Assembly: GCF_023276655.1 (NCBI RefSeq)
Contig: NZ_JALGRK010000002.1
Location: forward strand, 124,001-188,000
Direction of reading: 5' to 3'
Length of the DNA stretch: 64,000 nucleotides
From: Olsenella intestinalis
GTDB taxonomy: Bacteria; Actinomycetota; Coriobacteriia; Coriobacteriales; Atopobiaceae
The stretch's first letter is position 1; every line of letters begins with the position of its first letter. A model generated the notes under the pieces. It was not told where the DNA came from and did no database searches. It saw only the letters and a list, made by a program, of their open reading frames with translations. Made by a program: the position numbers and the translations under genes. This document shows, one piece after another, positions 1-12,587 of the stretch.

Positions 1-3000
1 GCAACGCCGGCGGCGGCGGCGGCTCCGGCTTCTTGAACGGTGCCTTCGTCGAGGGAACCAAGGCCTCAGACGGCGGCTCGTCCACCAACGACTTCGTGAC
101 CACCAACAGCCAGGAGGTCACGACCACGGTCGCGACGACCACGCGCGGCGGCAACGCCGGCGCGGGCAACGCGAGCATCGAGTACATCGCGAGCGTCGTC
201 AGGCTCGACAAGCAGAACGCGACGGTACAGGGCACCAAGGCCATCTACCCCGAGCCCGTCGACGACATCTACCACCTCACCTACTCGACCGAGGGTCTTG
301 GCCCCGAGGAGACGAGCATCACGCCGCCCTCGCGGCTCGGCTGGACCTACAAGGGCTACTGGACCGAGTCCGGCTACGACATCTGGAGCGAGAACGGCCA
401 CTCCGGCCACGAGTACGTGGACGACGAGGCGAACATCATGTGCGAGGAGGGCCAGCCGCTGCTCTACACGAGGGGCACGCACACCCTCTTCGCCCACATG
501 GACCCCAACTGGTACGAGGTCACCCTCGACCCTGGTGCCACGAGCGAGCGCGGCACCGAGCAGGTCTTCGAGCGCTTCGAGACCGGCATCTACGCCGACA
601 AGGAGCTCGTGGCGAACAAGCCGCAGGTGTACTCCATCATCATCCCCAAGAGGGAGGCCACGGTCGGCTATGACGCGAACGGCGGCACCGCCCTGCGCAC
701 GCGCGAGGACGTCTACCAGACCTTCGAGGGCTACTTCGACGGCGACGAGATGCTCATCGACGGCAACGGCGCCATCACCGGCAACTTTGCCAACGACCGC
801 TTCATGGAGGACGTCACGCTCACCGGCAAGTGGTCGGGAGGGACCTGCACGCTGCCCGGCGCGACGCGCACCGGCTATAGGCTCGTGGGCTGGTACGAGG
901 GTGACGAGTTCGTGGGCGCGGCGGGTGACGCCTACACGCCCACGAAGCTCGCCGTGCAGCTCAAGGCCAAGTGGGAGCCGCTCGTGTTCAACATTGGGCT
1001 CGACAACGACGCGGCGACGACGGCTGGCTCGTCCTCGGTCTTCGTCAAGTACGAGAACGGCAAGTACCAGGACAGCGCCTGCGAGACGCCCATGTCGCGC
1101 ATCACGGTTCCTCAGCGCACCTACAACGTCACCTTCGACCCCACCGATCAGGGGACGCTTCCCGAGGGCCAGCAGAACCCGCGGCCGGTGAGCTATTCCT
1201 TCGACGGCTACTTCACGCCGTCCGGCGGAACGTCGAAGCTGATCGGCGGCGACGGCTCGTTCGAGACGCTCTTCTCGAACACGTTCTTCCTGAGGGACAC
1301 GACGCTGCACGCGCACTGGACCCAGCAGTCGACGACGCTGCCCACGCCCGTGCCGAAGTCGGATGATCTGCACTTCCTGGGCTGGTCGGCCACGGACGGG
1401 GCGCACTCCGGCATGGCGGCGGGCAGCAGCTACACGCCCACGCAGGACCAGACGCTGCATGCGCTGTGGGCTACGATCTGGTACACCGTCAGGTACCAGG
1501 ACGTGGACAAGGCCGTAGGCTTCAACCCGCCCAACGCAATCGACCTGTCGAGCAGCGAGGCGCTCAACGCCGAGTTCACGGTCGAGAACCCCGTGCGGCC
1601 GGGCTACGAGTTCGAGGGCTGGGACATCTCGGACATGACGGGCGAGGAGCACTGGATCGACGGCGTCTCGACGATGGCGACCTCGGTCTCGAAGAGCAAG
1701 GCCACGAAGTTCAAGAGGCTCCAGACCACCGACAAGGCGCAGGTCACGTTCACGGCGAAGTGGAAGCCCATCACCAAGGAGGTCGTCCTCGACAACCAGG
1801 AGGCGAACCTGGACACGGGCTCCACCGCCGTCTACCAGGCCTATGACCAGGAGGTCTACAAGACCATGCACGGCACGGAGTACACCGATGCCATGGGCAC
1901 GGGCGAGGACGGCGCGAACCCCATCGCCCTGCCGGTCAAGTCCTTCTCCGTCACCTATGACCTGAACGGCAAGGGCGAGGACACGCCTGCGGCAACGCCG
2001 GCGCCCTATACCTTTGGCGGCTACTACACCGAGCCCGAGGGCGCAGGGACGCAGCTCATCTCGAGCACGGGGCATCGCCAGGCGGCCTTCTCCAACACGT
2101 TCTTCCGCGGCGACGCCGAGAACCCGAGGCTGTTCGCCAAGTGGACGGGCGGCTCGGCCACGCTTGCCTCGTACACGAGCCATGCCGCGGGTTTCAGGTT
2201 CCTGGGATGGGACGAGGACCGGGAGGCCGCCTCGCCGACCTACCTTGCGGGCGACTCGATCCCGCTTGCCGCGGACAAGCAGCTCTATGCGGTCTATGAC
2301 CAGCCCACCTACGTGGTCGCGTACTCCGCCAACGGCGGGGTCTCCGCGCCGCCCTCGCAGGTGAAGGGCTACAACGTTGACCTCGAGCTTGAGGGCGTCG
2401 CGCCTGGCGAGGTGCCCGTGCGCGCGAACTCGGAGAGCGACGGCTCGACGATCGCGTTCGACGCGAACAACGGAAGCACGACGGGCGTCGAGGGCGACAA
2501 GATCGTGTGCGTGATCGACAGCGTCTGGACCTTCGACTCGTGGAACACGCACATCGACGGCTCCGGGACGAGGTACGACGCGACCAACCACGTTTACGCC
2601 GCGAACGAGGCCGCGACCCTGCACGCCCAGTGGCGCGAGTACGCGACGCGGCGCGCCGTGACGCTGCCTGTGCCGGAGCGCTACGGCTATCGCTGCGAGG
2701 GGTGGTTCACGGCGCCGACCGGAGGCACCAGGATCGGAAACCCGGGCGAGACGGTGATGCAGCCGACGTCGGACACGAAGCTCTACGCGCAGTGGAGCGC
2801 CCTCGAGTACGACGTCGAGTACTACGACGCCAACGTCAAGGTCGGCACGACGCCCGACTGCGCGTACGACACGCCCTTCTCGCTCACCACGTCGAGCGAG
2901 CTGCACCTCAGCCACCCCGGCTGGGAGTTCAGCGGCTGGACCATGGAGGAGGGCTCGCTCGACACCCAGTACGCGGACGGTGCTAGGATCGAGAACCTCG

Positions 3001-4007
3001 CGACGCCGACCGGCAAGGTGCGGATGTTCGCGGTCTGGGAGCGCACGATCTCATTCGTCTCCGGCGTCGATGACGGCTTCGAGCCGATTGACGCGGCGTC
3101 CGAGGCGGCCGGCGGGCGTTCGCTTGGGACGCAGGCGCTCGAGACCGACGAGGTCACGCAGTACAGCAACAACAACGAGCTTGGCCCGATCCAGACGCCC
3201 GACCTCAGGGGCATCGACGGCTTCGAGCAGGTTGGCTGGAGCATCGACGGCGAGGACGTGAGCGGGTCGATCAACCTCGCTCCGGGCGTCGAGGTCGAGT
3301 GGACGGGCGCCGAGACGACCCTGTATGGCGTGTACTCGCGCACGGCCAGCGTGAGCTACGACGGCGCGGGCGCGACGTCGGGCTCGACGGAGCCGACGCT
3401 CGGCAGCCAGGTCTACAACTCCGCGGGCGTCCTGGGCAAGGCGCACGTCACGCTTGCTGAGAACGGGTTCGCGCGTAAGGGCCACGCGTTCGTCTCGTGG
3501 AGCCTGGGCAAGGAGGGCGAGAAGTATGCCTGGAAGGCGTCCCTGCGCGAGCAGGCCGCCACGACCGCCGAGGCCGTCTGGCTCGACAACAAGCAGTACC
3601 TCGTGATCTTCGACGCGAACGGGGGAGAGGGCGACATGGCGCCGCAGGTGATGGACCTGGGCGTCAAGACTGCGCTCTCCGAGAACGCGTTCGAGCGAGA
3701 GGGCTTCGACTTCGTGGGCTGGAACACGGCGGCCGATGGGTCAGGCACGGCGTTTCCCGACCGCGAGGAGGTGCTCGACCTTGCCGAGACGGGCGAGGAG
3801 ATCACGCTTTTCGCGCAGTGGAAGGAGAAGCCCGCGCAGGGCGGCTCCGAGGCCGGCGGCGGCGAGGCGCCGAAGGGCGCGCCGCGAGGCGGCGGGTCGC
3901 CTCTAACCGGCGACCCGACGTCGCTGGCGCTCGTCGGCGTCCTAGTCGTGATCGCGGGCGCGGCGGTCGCGCTTGGCGTGCGCTCGAGGCGCCGGCGCAG
4001 GCAGTAG
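1..4007 (+). CDS. InlB B-repeat surface protein, 5' end outside window
   Basis: The reading frame is open from base 3 with no convincing start, so the N-terminus and any signal peptide lie upstream. About 1330 residues are visible. They form many InlB-type B repeats (Listeria-Bacteroides repeat), each with a GY/GF...GW core and closing on LxAxW (for example LYAQW, LFAKW, LHALW). A larger unit is superimposed: LDN..., then a Y-rich stretch, a VTFD/VTYD strand, an FDGY or FGGY turn, SNTFF, and AHWT or AKWT, seen fully near 990-1340 and 1780-2170. The C-terminus has a Gly-rich linker, then SPLTGD, a hydrophobic segment and SRRRRRQ, which is a sorting-signal layout with SPLTG in place of LPXTG. 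The expected role is a wall-anchored stalk or adhesin. The ligand is unknown. It belongs to the same broad family as the four giant proteins further right but is not a close copy of them. Confidence 0.88.
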   Translation, partial: NAGGGGGSGFLNGAFVEGTKASDGGSSTNDFVTTNSQEVTTTVATTTRGGNAGAGNASIEYIASVVRLDKQNATVQGTKAIYPEPVDDIYHLTYSTEGLGPEETSITPPSRLGWTYKGYWTESGYDIWSENGHSGHEYVDDEANIMCEEGQPLLYTRGTHTLFAHMDPNWYEVTLDPGATSERGTEQVFERFETGIYADKELVANKPQVYSIIIPKREATVGYDANGGTALRTREDVYQTFEGYFDGDEMLIDGNGAITGNFANDRFMEDVTLTGKWSGGTCTLPGATRTGYRLVGWYEGDEFVGAAGDAYTPTKLAVQLKAKWEPLVFNIGLDNDAATTAGSSSVFVKYENGKYQDSACETPMSRITVPQRTYNVTFDPTDQGTLPEGQQNPRPVSYSFDGYFTPSGGTSKLIGGDGSFETLFSNTFFLRDTTLHAHWTQQSTTLPTPVPKSDDLHFLGWSATDGAHSGMAAGSSYTPTQDQTLHALWATIWYTVRYQDVDKAVGFNPPNAIDLSSSEALNAEFTVENPVRPGYEFEGWDISDMTGEEHWIDGVSTMATSVSKSKATKFKRLQTTDKAQVTFTAKWKPITKEVVLDNQEANLDTGSTAVYQAYDQEVYKTMHGTEYTDAMGTGEDGANPIALPVKSFSVTYDLNGKGEDTPAATPAPYTFGGYYTEPEGAGTQLISSTGHRQAAFSNTFFRGDAENPRLFAKWTGGSATLASYTSHAAGFRFLGWDEDREAASPTYLAGDSIPLAADKQLYAVYDQPTYVVAYSANGGVSAPPSQVKGYNVDLELEGVAPGEVPVRANSESDGSTIAFDANNGSTTGVEGDKIVCVIDSVWTFDSWNTHIDGSGTRYDATNHVYAANEAATLHAQWREYATRRAVTLPVPERYGYRCEGWFTAPTGGTRIGNPGETVMQPTSDTKLYAQWSALEYDVEYYDANVKVGTTPDCAYDTPFSLTTSSELHLSHPGWEFSGWTMEEGSLDTQYADGARIENLATPTGKVRMFAVWERTISFVSGVDDGFEPIDAASEAAGGRSLGTQALETDEVTQYSNNNELGPIQTPDLRGIDGFEQVGWSIDGEDVSGSINLAPGVEVEWTGAETTLYGVYSRTASVSYDGAGATSGSTEPTLGSQVYNSAGVLGKAHVTLAENGFARKGHAFVSWSLGKEGEKYAWKASLREQAATTAEAVWLDNKQYLVIFDANGGEGDMAPQVMDLGVKTALSENAFEREGFDFVGWNTAADGSGTAFPDREEVLDLAETGEEITLFAQWKEKPAQGGSEAGGGEAPKGAPRGGGSPLTGDPTSLALVGVLVVIAGAAVALGVRSRRRRRQ

Positions 4008-4043
4008 GGCGCCTGGGGCGTTTGCGCGTGACGCGTGACTGAG

Positions 4044-4075
4044 ACGGGGTCGCGGGCTTGTGCCTGCGGCCCCGT
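4044..4075. terminator. Hairpin between convergent genes
   Basis: The 10-bp arms ACGGGGTCGC and GCGGCCCCGT (4044-4053, 4066-4075) are followed by TGCCTTT. The hairpin lies between the surface protein (plus) and the lipid kinase (minus) and could end both transcripts. The rest of 4008-4149 shows nothing else. Confidence 0.6.
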
Positions 4076-4149
4076 TGCCTTTGGCATCGATTGGGCGTGG
4101 GTGCGCGGTGCGCCTGGAGCTGGTGCGGCGATGCCGTGTGGCGCGTCTG

Positions 4150-5109
4150 CTACCGGGAGAAGCGTGTGGTGGCGGGCACAATGACGCGGAGCGCCGCGGG
4201 TACGACCTCGACCTCGAACGAGCTGCCCTCGAGGCGCTCGCCGTCGACCTGGCAGGGCACGCTCTTCTCGTCGAACTCGACTGTGATCGAGCTTGCGCGC
4301 CGGATGTCGATGATGCTCGAGCTGACGTGACGGCCGACGCGGGCGAGGCCGAAGAGCGCAAGTGCGCGGGCGAGGCCCGGGACCTTGGTGCTCAGGCAGA
4401 CGTCGAGCATGCCGTCGGTGGGGTCGGCCTGCGGGGTGATCCGGAAGCCGCCGCCGTAGGTGGGCCCGTTCTGGATTGCGAAGATCACCGTGGAGCCCTT
4501 GGCGGCCGTGCCGTCGAGGGTCGCGTGGTAGCTCCAGCCGCGGCGGGCCTGCGTCATGAGGCGCACGCCGGAGGTCGCGAAGAGGCCGGCGCCCTCCTGG
4601 CTCGTGCCCTGCGCGCGGCGGTCGGTGGTGTCGAGGGCGATGGCGGCGTCGAGGCCGAAGGAGAGGGTCTCGGCGAAGTAGGTGGCCTCGCCTCCGTCGG
4701 CGCTGACCCTGCCGAGGTCGAGGGCGCGCTCCTCTCCGGCGAGGACCTCGGCGATCGCGGCGTCGGGGTCGTTGAAGGTGGCACCGAGGGTGCGCGCGAA
4801 GTCGTTTCCCGAGCCCATGGCCACGATGGCCAGGCGCGGGCGCTCTTCGGGCGCGATGCGCATGAGGCCGACGACGACCTCGTGGATGACGCCGTCTCCG
4901 CCGAGCGCGATGACCGTGTCGTACGGGGCGGCCTCGGCTGCGCGGAGCGTGGCGTCGAGCGGGGCCGTGGTGCGGTAGACCTCGAAGCCCTCGGTCGCGC
5001 TCTCGTAGGAGCCGAGCAGGCGCTCGACGAAGTCGGCGGCCGAGGCCCCCTTGCCGCTGTGCGCCATGGGGTTTGCGATGACGAGGGTCTTGCCGAGTTG
5101 CTGGGGCAT
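4150..5109 (-). CDS. YegS/DagK-family lipid kinase
   Basis: This 319-residue protein has the diacylglycerol-kinase catalytic fold. An N-terminal ANPMAHSGKG is followed by the nucleotide-binding GGDG at 70-73 (ALGGDGVIHEVV) and GSGNDFAR at 99-106. The C-terminal half ends in a β-rich CQVDGE segment. Members phosphorylate diacylglycerol or related lipids, recycling lipid for phosphatidate and wall-polymer synthesis at the inner membrane face. The ATG at 5109 is chosen because AGGAG lies just upstream on this strand; an in-frame extension to 5211 lacks such a site and family similarity. Length fits the family (about 290-330). The gene is monocistronic, and its downstream end faces the surface-protein gene. 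The exact lipid substrate cannot be told from sequence. Confidence 0.9.
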   Translation of the reverse strand: MPQQLGKTLVIANPMAHSGKGASAADFVERLLGSYESATEGFEVYRTTAPLDATLRAAEAAPYDTVIALGGDGVIHEVVVGLMRIAPEERPRLAIVAMGSGNDFARTLGATFNDPDAAIAEVLAGEERALDLGRVSADGGEATYFAETLSFGLDAAIALDTTDRRAQGTSQEGAGLFATSGVRLMTQARRGWSYHATLDGTAAKGSTVIFAIQNGPTYGGGFRITPQADPTDGMLDVCLSTKVPGLARALALFGLARVGRHVSSSIIDIRRASSITVEFDEKSVPCQVDGERLEGSSFEVEVVPAALRVIVPATTRFSR

Positions 5110-5270
5110 GTGGGCTCCTTGGATAGTGCCGGGCGTCTGCGCCCTTGTTGGTTCGCCCCACCATTGTAGTCGGGCTGGGTCGGTCGCGCGGACCTGGCTG
5201 AGGCGCCTCACGTGCGCGAGCTGTCCTGGAGTCGGTTTCGCGCGCGGGGCTTCGTGGCGATGCGCGACAC

Positions 5271-7032
<1,762 letters not shown>

Positions 7033-7070
7033 CAAGCGCGCAACAGGTCGGGTCGCCTGCGACCCGCGTG

Positions 7071-7102
7071 GGTCCGTCCTCCTGCGAGGGCGGACCTTTT
7101 TT
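7071..7102 (+). terminator. gdhA terminator
   Basis: The stem GGTCCGTCCTC / GAGGGCGGACC with a CTGC loop is followed by a run of six to seven T. Confidence 0.88.
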
Positions 7103-7275
7103 GTGTCGCGGCGGTCGTTGTTACGCTCGGGCAATGTCCTTCGCGTGGTGGCATATACGGACCAGGGTGCGGCCTGCCTTGCGACATCCTGCGCCGATGC
7201 GTGCGGGAGTGTATAGGCAAAAGGTCGCGATGTATATATGTCCATCTAATAACGCACCATTGGAATTACGTGGAT

Positions 7276-7302
7276 TTGCATGCGCGATACTCTAGAATGC
7301 AA
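7276..7302 (+). promoter_or_regulatory. Candidate carAB promoter with a dyad
   Basis: TAGAAT at 7293-7298 is a good -10 and would start the transcript near 7305. It overlaps an inverted repeat, TTGCAT (7276-7281) and ATGCAA (7297-7302), that could be an operator. No good -35 is seen. The stretch 7103-7275 is AT-richer than its surroundings (for example TGTATATATG near 7230) but shows no gene. Confidence 0.4.
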
Positions 7303-7308
7303 TTCGAC

Positions 7309-7390
7309 CTTTAAAGGACGGTACGAGATACCGAAAAGGCGCCCATGATCGAGCAGACGGTGGAGCCCTCCTAGGTGGGCTCCATTTTTT
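7309..7390 (+). promoter_or_regulatory. carAB leader: attenuator with PyrR-site-like loop
   Basis: A strong intrinsic terminator lies before carA. The arms TGGAGCCC (7361-7368) and GGGCTCCA (7377-7384) are followed by six T (7385-7390). Upstream, CTTTAA, then GGTA-CGAGA-TACC as a small hairpin, then AAAAGG resembles the order of elements in PyrR-binding anti-antiterminators (TTTAA, hairpin with GNGA loop, AGAAGG). The terminator is seen directly. PyrR control is inferred from this layout and from the pathway. The stem differs from the Bacillus consensus. Confidence 0.6.
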
Positions 7391-7412
7391 GCAGGGCGAG
7401 AGGGAGGATTGC

Positions 7413-8668
7413 ATGAACCTATTGGCTGCGCAGAGCGACCGGCCGCGCGCACTTCTGGCGCTCGAGGACGGCACGACCTTCGCCGGGTGGTGCGCCGGCG
7501 CGGAGGGCGAGGCCTTCGGCGAGGTCGTCTTCAACACCTCGATGGTCGGCTACCAGGAGATCGTGAGCGACCCGAGCTACGCGGGGCAGATCGTCACGCT
7601 CACGTACCCGCAGGTCGGAAACTACGGCGTGAGCGCGTCCGCCATGCAGTCCGACGGCCTGCACCTGCGCGGGCTCGTCGTGCGCGACATGTGCCACACG
7701 CCGAGCAGCTGGACGAGCGAGGGAAGCCTGCCAGAGCTCCTGCGCAAGAGCGGCACGGTCGCGATCGAGGGCGTCGACACCCGCGCGCTGACGCTGCGCA
7801 TCCGCTCGCACGGCGCCATGCGCGCGGCGATCTCGACGGTCGACCTCGACCCCGAGAGCCTGGTCGCGCGCGTCTGCGCCTCCGAGCCCATCTCGGCCCA
7901 CAACTTCGTGCCCGACGTCTCGTGCGCCGACTCCTACGTGGTGGCCGCCGCCGGCGAGAGGCGCCACACCGTGGTCGCCTACGACTGCGGAGAAAAGCGT
8001 GGCATCGTGGATGGCCTCGCGGCCGCGGGCTGCGAGGTCCGCGTGGTCCCCTGGGACACGCCCGCGCGCGTGGCGCTCTCCTATGAGCCCGACGGCGTGT
8101 TCTTCTCGAACGGCCCGGGCGACCCCGAGAGCGTGGGTGCCACGGCCGCGGCTGCCCGCGAGATCCTCGGCCAGGTGCCGGTCTTCGGCATCTGCCTGGG
8201 CAACCAGATGATCTCGATGGCCGCCGGCGCTCGCATCGAGAAGCTCCCCTTCGGCCACCACGGTGGCAACGAGCCCGTCATGAACCTGCTCACGGGCAAG
8301 GTCGAGATCACCGCGCAGAACCACAACTACGGCCTTGCCTTCGACGACGCGCTGGGGCCGCTCGTGGCCGAGCTCTCGGCGGGGGAGAGCGAGCACGTGC
8401 GCGACCTGCGCCACTGGAGCGAGCGTCGCGTCGCCCCCGTCGTCGCCACCGAGCGCTTCGGGCGCATCCAGCTCACCCACGTCAACCTCAACGACGGCAC
8501 GCCCGAGGGCATCCGCTTCCTCGACATCCCGGCGTTCTCGGTGCAGTACCACCCCGAGGCGCGGCCGGGCCCGCATGACTCGTCCTACCTCTTCGAGTCG
8601 TTCTGCCGCCTGATGGACGGACGCGACGACTACCTGTCCATCGACGTTCGAGACGGGAGGGCCCGCTA

Positions 8669-8669
<1 letters not shown>
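7413..8669 (+). CDS. carA: Carbamoyl-phosphate synthase small subunit
   Basis: The 418-residue glutaminase subunit hydrolyses glutamine and passes ammonia to CarB for carbamoyl phosphate, the precursor of pyrimidines and arginine. The N-terminal CarA domain has [16 protein letters not shown]. The class I amidotransferase domain has the nucleophile C261 in GICLGNQM, and H380 and E382 in YHPE. The usual LGHQ is LGNQ here. The ATG at 7413 follows GAGGGAGG; an earlier in-frame start at 7389 falls in the leader terminator. The stop overlaps the carB start by one base (TAATG), so translation is probably coupled. Confidence 0.96.
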
Positions 8670-11884
<3,215 letters not shown>

Positions 11885-11893
11885 CAAACCCGT

Positions 11894-11933
11894 GCCGGGT
11901 GGGGCCACTGTCATCGGTGCGACCCCGCCCGGC
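11894..11933 (+). terminator. Hairpin after carB
   Basis: Eleven-base arms GCCGGGTGGGG (11894-11904) and CCCCGCCCGGC (11923-11933, one G-T pair) begin 9 bp after the carB stop. There is no T tract, so termination is likely but not assured. Confidence 0.5.
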
Positions 11934-11964
11934 TCGTCCGTCCGCACGTCGCCGCGGGCGATCG

Positions 11965-12114
11965 ATTACTCAGATTTCAGAATCGACGCAGATAATTACT
12001 GAGATTTCAGAATCGACGCAGAAAATTATCGAGATTGCAGAATCGACGCAGATAATTACTGAGATTTCAGAATCGACACCGTCGATTACCGAGATTTCAG
12101 AATCGACGCACGCT
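11965..12114 (+). repeat. Five tandem 30-bp repeats, left array
   Basis: Five units start at 11965, 11995, 12025, 12055 and 12085. Each begins with a variant of ATTACTGAGATTTCAGAATC followed by GAC and a more variable tail (often GCAGATA). The unit contains an imperfect dyad (ATTaCTGA ... TCAGAAT). The G+C content is far below the flanking genes. The units are continuous with no spacers, which argues against CRISPR. Being 10 codons long they stay open in one frame, but no start or ribosome site is present and the array is most likely non-coding. Confidence 0.9.
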
Positions 12115-12117
12115 ACG

Positions 12118-12171
12118 GAGGCCCCGTTTGAGGCAACGGCCCATCTACCTCGAGATTTGCAAAAGGGCCTC
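12118..12171. repeat. Inverted repeat between the two 30-bp arrays
   Basis: GAGGCCC (12118-12124) and GGGCCTC (12165-12171) form a perfect 7-bp dyad in the gap between the arrays. A degenerate repeat unit, TACCTCGAGATTTGCAAAA, lies inside it near 12146-12164. Confidence 0.55.
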
Positions 12172-12185
12172 TCCCACGAGCGGTG

Positions 12186-12305
12186 TCAAATCCGTAATCT
12201 CGGTAATTTCAGGTGACTTTTCCGTAATTCGAGTAATCCGGCGTGTCAAATCTGTAATTCGAGTAATTTTCTGCGTCCTTTCTGTAATCTCGCGAATCGG
12301 GCCGC
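12186..12305 (-). repeat. Four 30-bp repeats, right array, opposite orientation
   Basis: Units start at 12186, 12216, 12246 and 12276. On the minus strand they read as variants of ATTACTCGAATTACAGATTT followed by GAC and a variable tail. They share period and core (ATTAC..GA.ATT.C.GA) with the left array but run towards it. One unit ends in GACGCAGAAA on the minus strand, exactly as a left-array unit does. Bases 12306-12409 hold nothing I recognise. Confidence 0.85.
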
Positions 12306-12409
12306 ACCGGGGTCGGGCCGAGGGTCCTGAAGCCTGTGCCCGCCCGACGCCTATGCGCATACCACGTGGAAAGATTCCCCGCGTGAGCGCCAAATCCCCC
12401 TTCGTTTGC

Positions 12410-12415
12410 TATAGT
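12410..12415 (+). promoter_or_regulatory. -10 element of tRNA-Leu
   Basis: TATAGT lies 20 bp before the tRNA 5' end. I see no convincing -35. Confidence 0.45.
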
Positions 12416-12435
12416 GCATAAGCTGTGCGTGAATT

Positions 12436-12522
<87 letters not shown>

Positions 12523-12543
12523 CTAACACCGCAGGGTAGATAG

Positions 12544-12565
12544 GTCAGCGACGCCGGTCGCTGAC
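12544..12565 (+). promoter_or_regulatory. Perfect hairpin ahead of tig
   Basis: Nine-base arms GTCAGCGAC and GTCGCTGAC with a GCCG loop lie 21 nt after the tRNA-Leu gene and 22 nt before the tig start. There is no T run. It may be a processing or stabilising structure of the tRNA-tig transcript, or a weak terminator. Confidence 0.5.
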
Positions 12566-12587
12566 ATGGAGAAGCACTGGAGGAACG

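Noticed and set aside
66-2915. Long minus-strand open frame opposite the first surface protein (949 codons)
   Set aside because: It is Arg/Val/Leu-rich, has no family motif or ribosome site, and mirrors a real gene; a normal product of high G+C codon bias.
7103-7275. ArgR-type operators or a small gene in the gdhA-carA gap
   Set aside because: AT-rich patches are present but no convincing ArgR box pair or supported reading frame can be seen.
11965-12216. Coding extension of the 30-bp repeats (ITEISEST-type peptide)
   Set aside because: The open frame has no start codon or ribosome site of its own and reads from within an out-of-frame shadow of carB.
11965-12305. CRISPR array
   Set aside because: Units abut at 30 bp with no unique spacers, orientation flips midway, and no cas gene is present.
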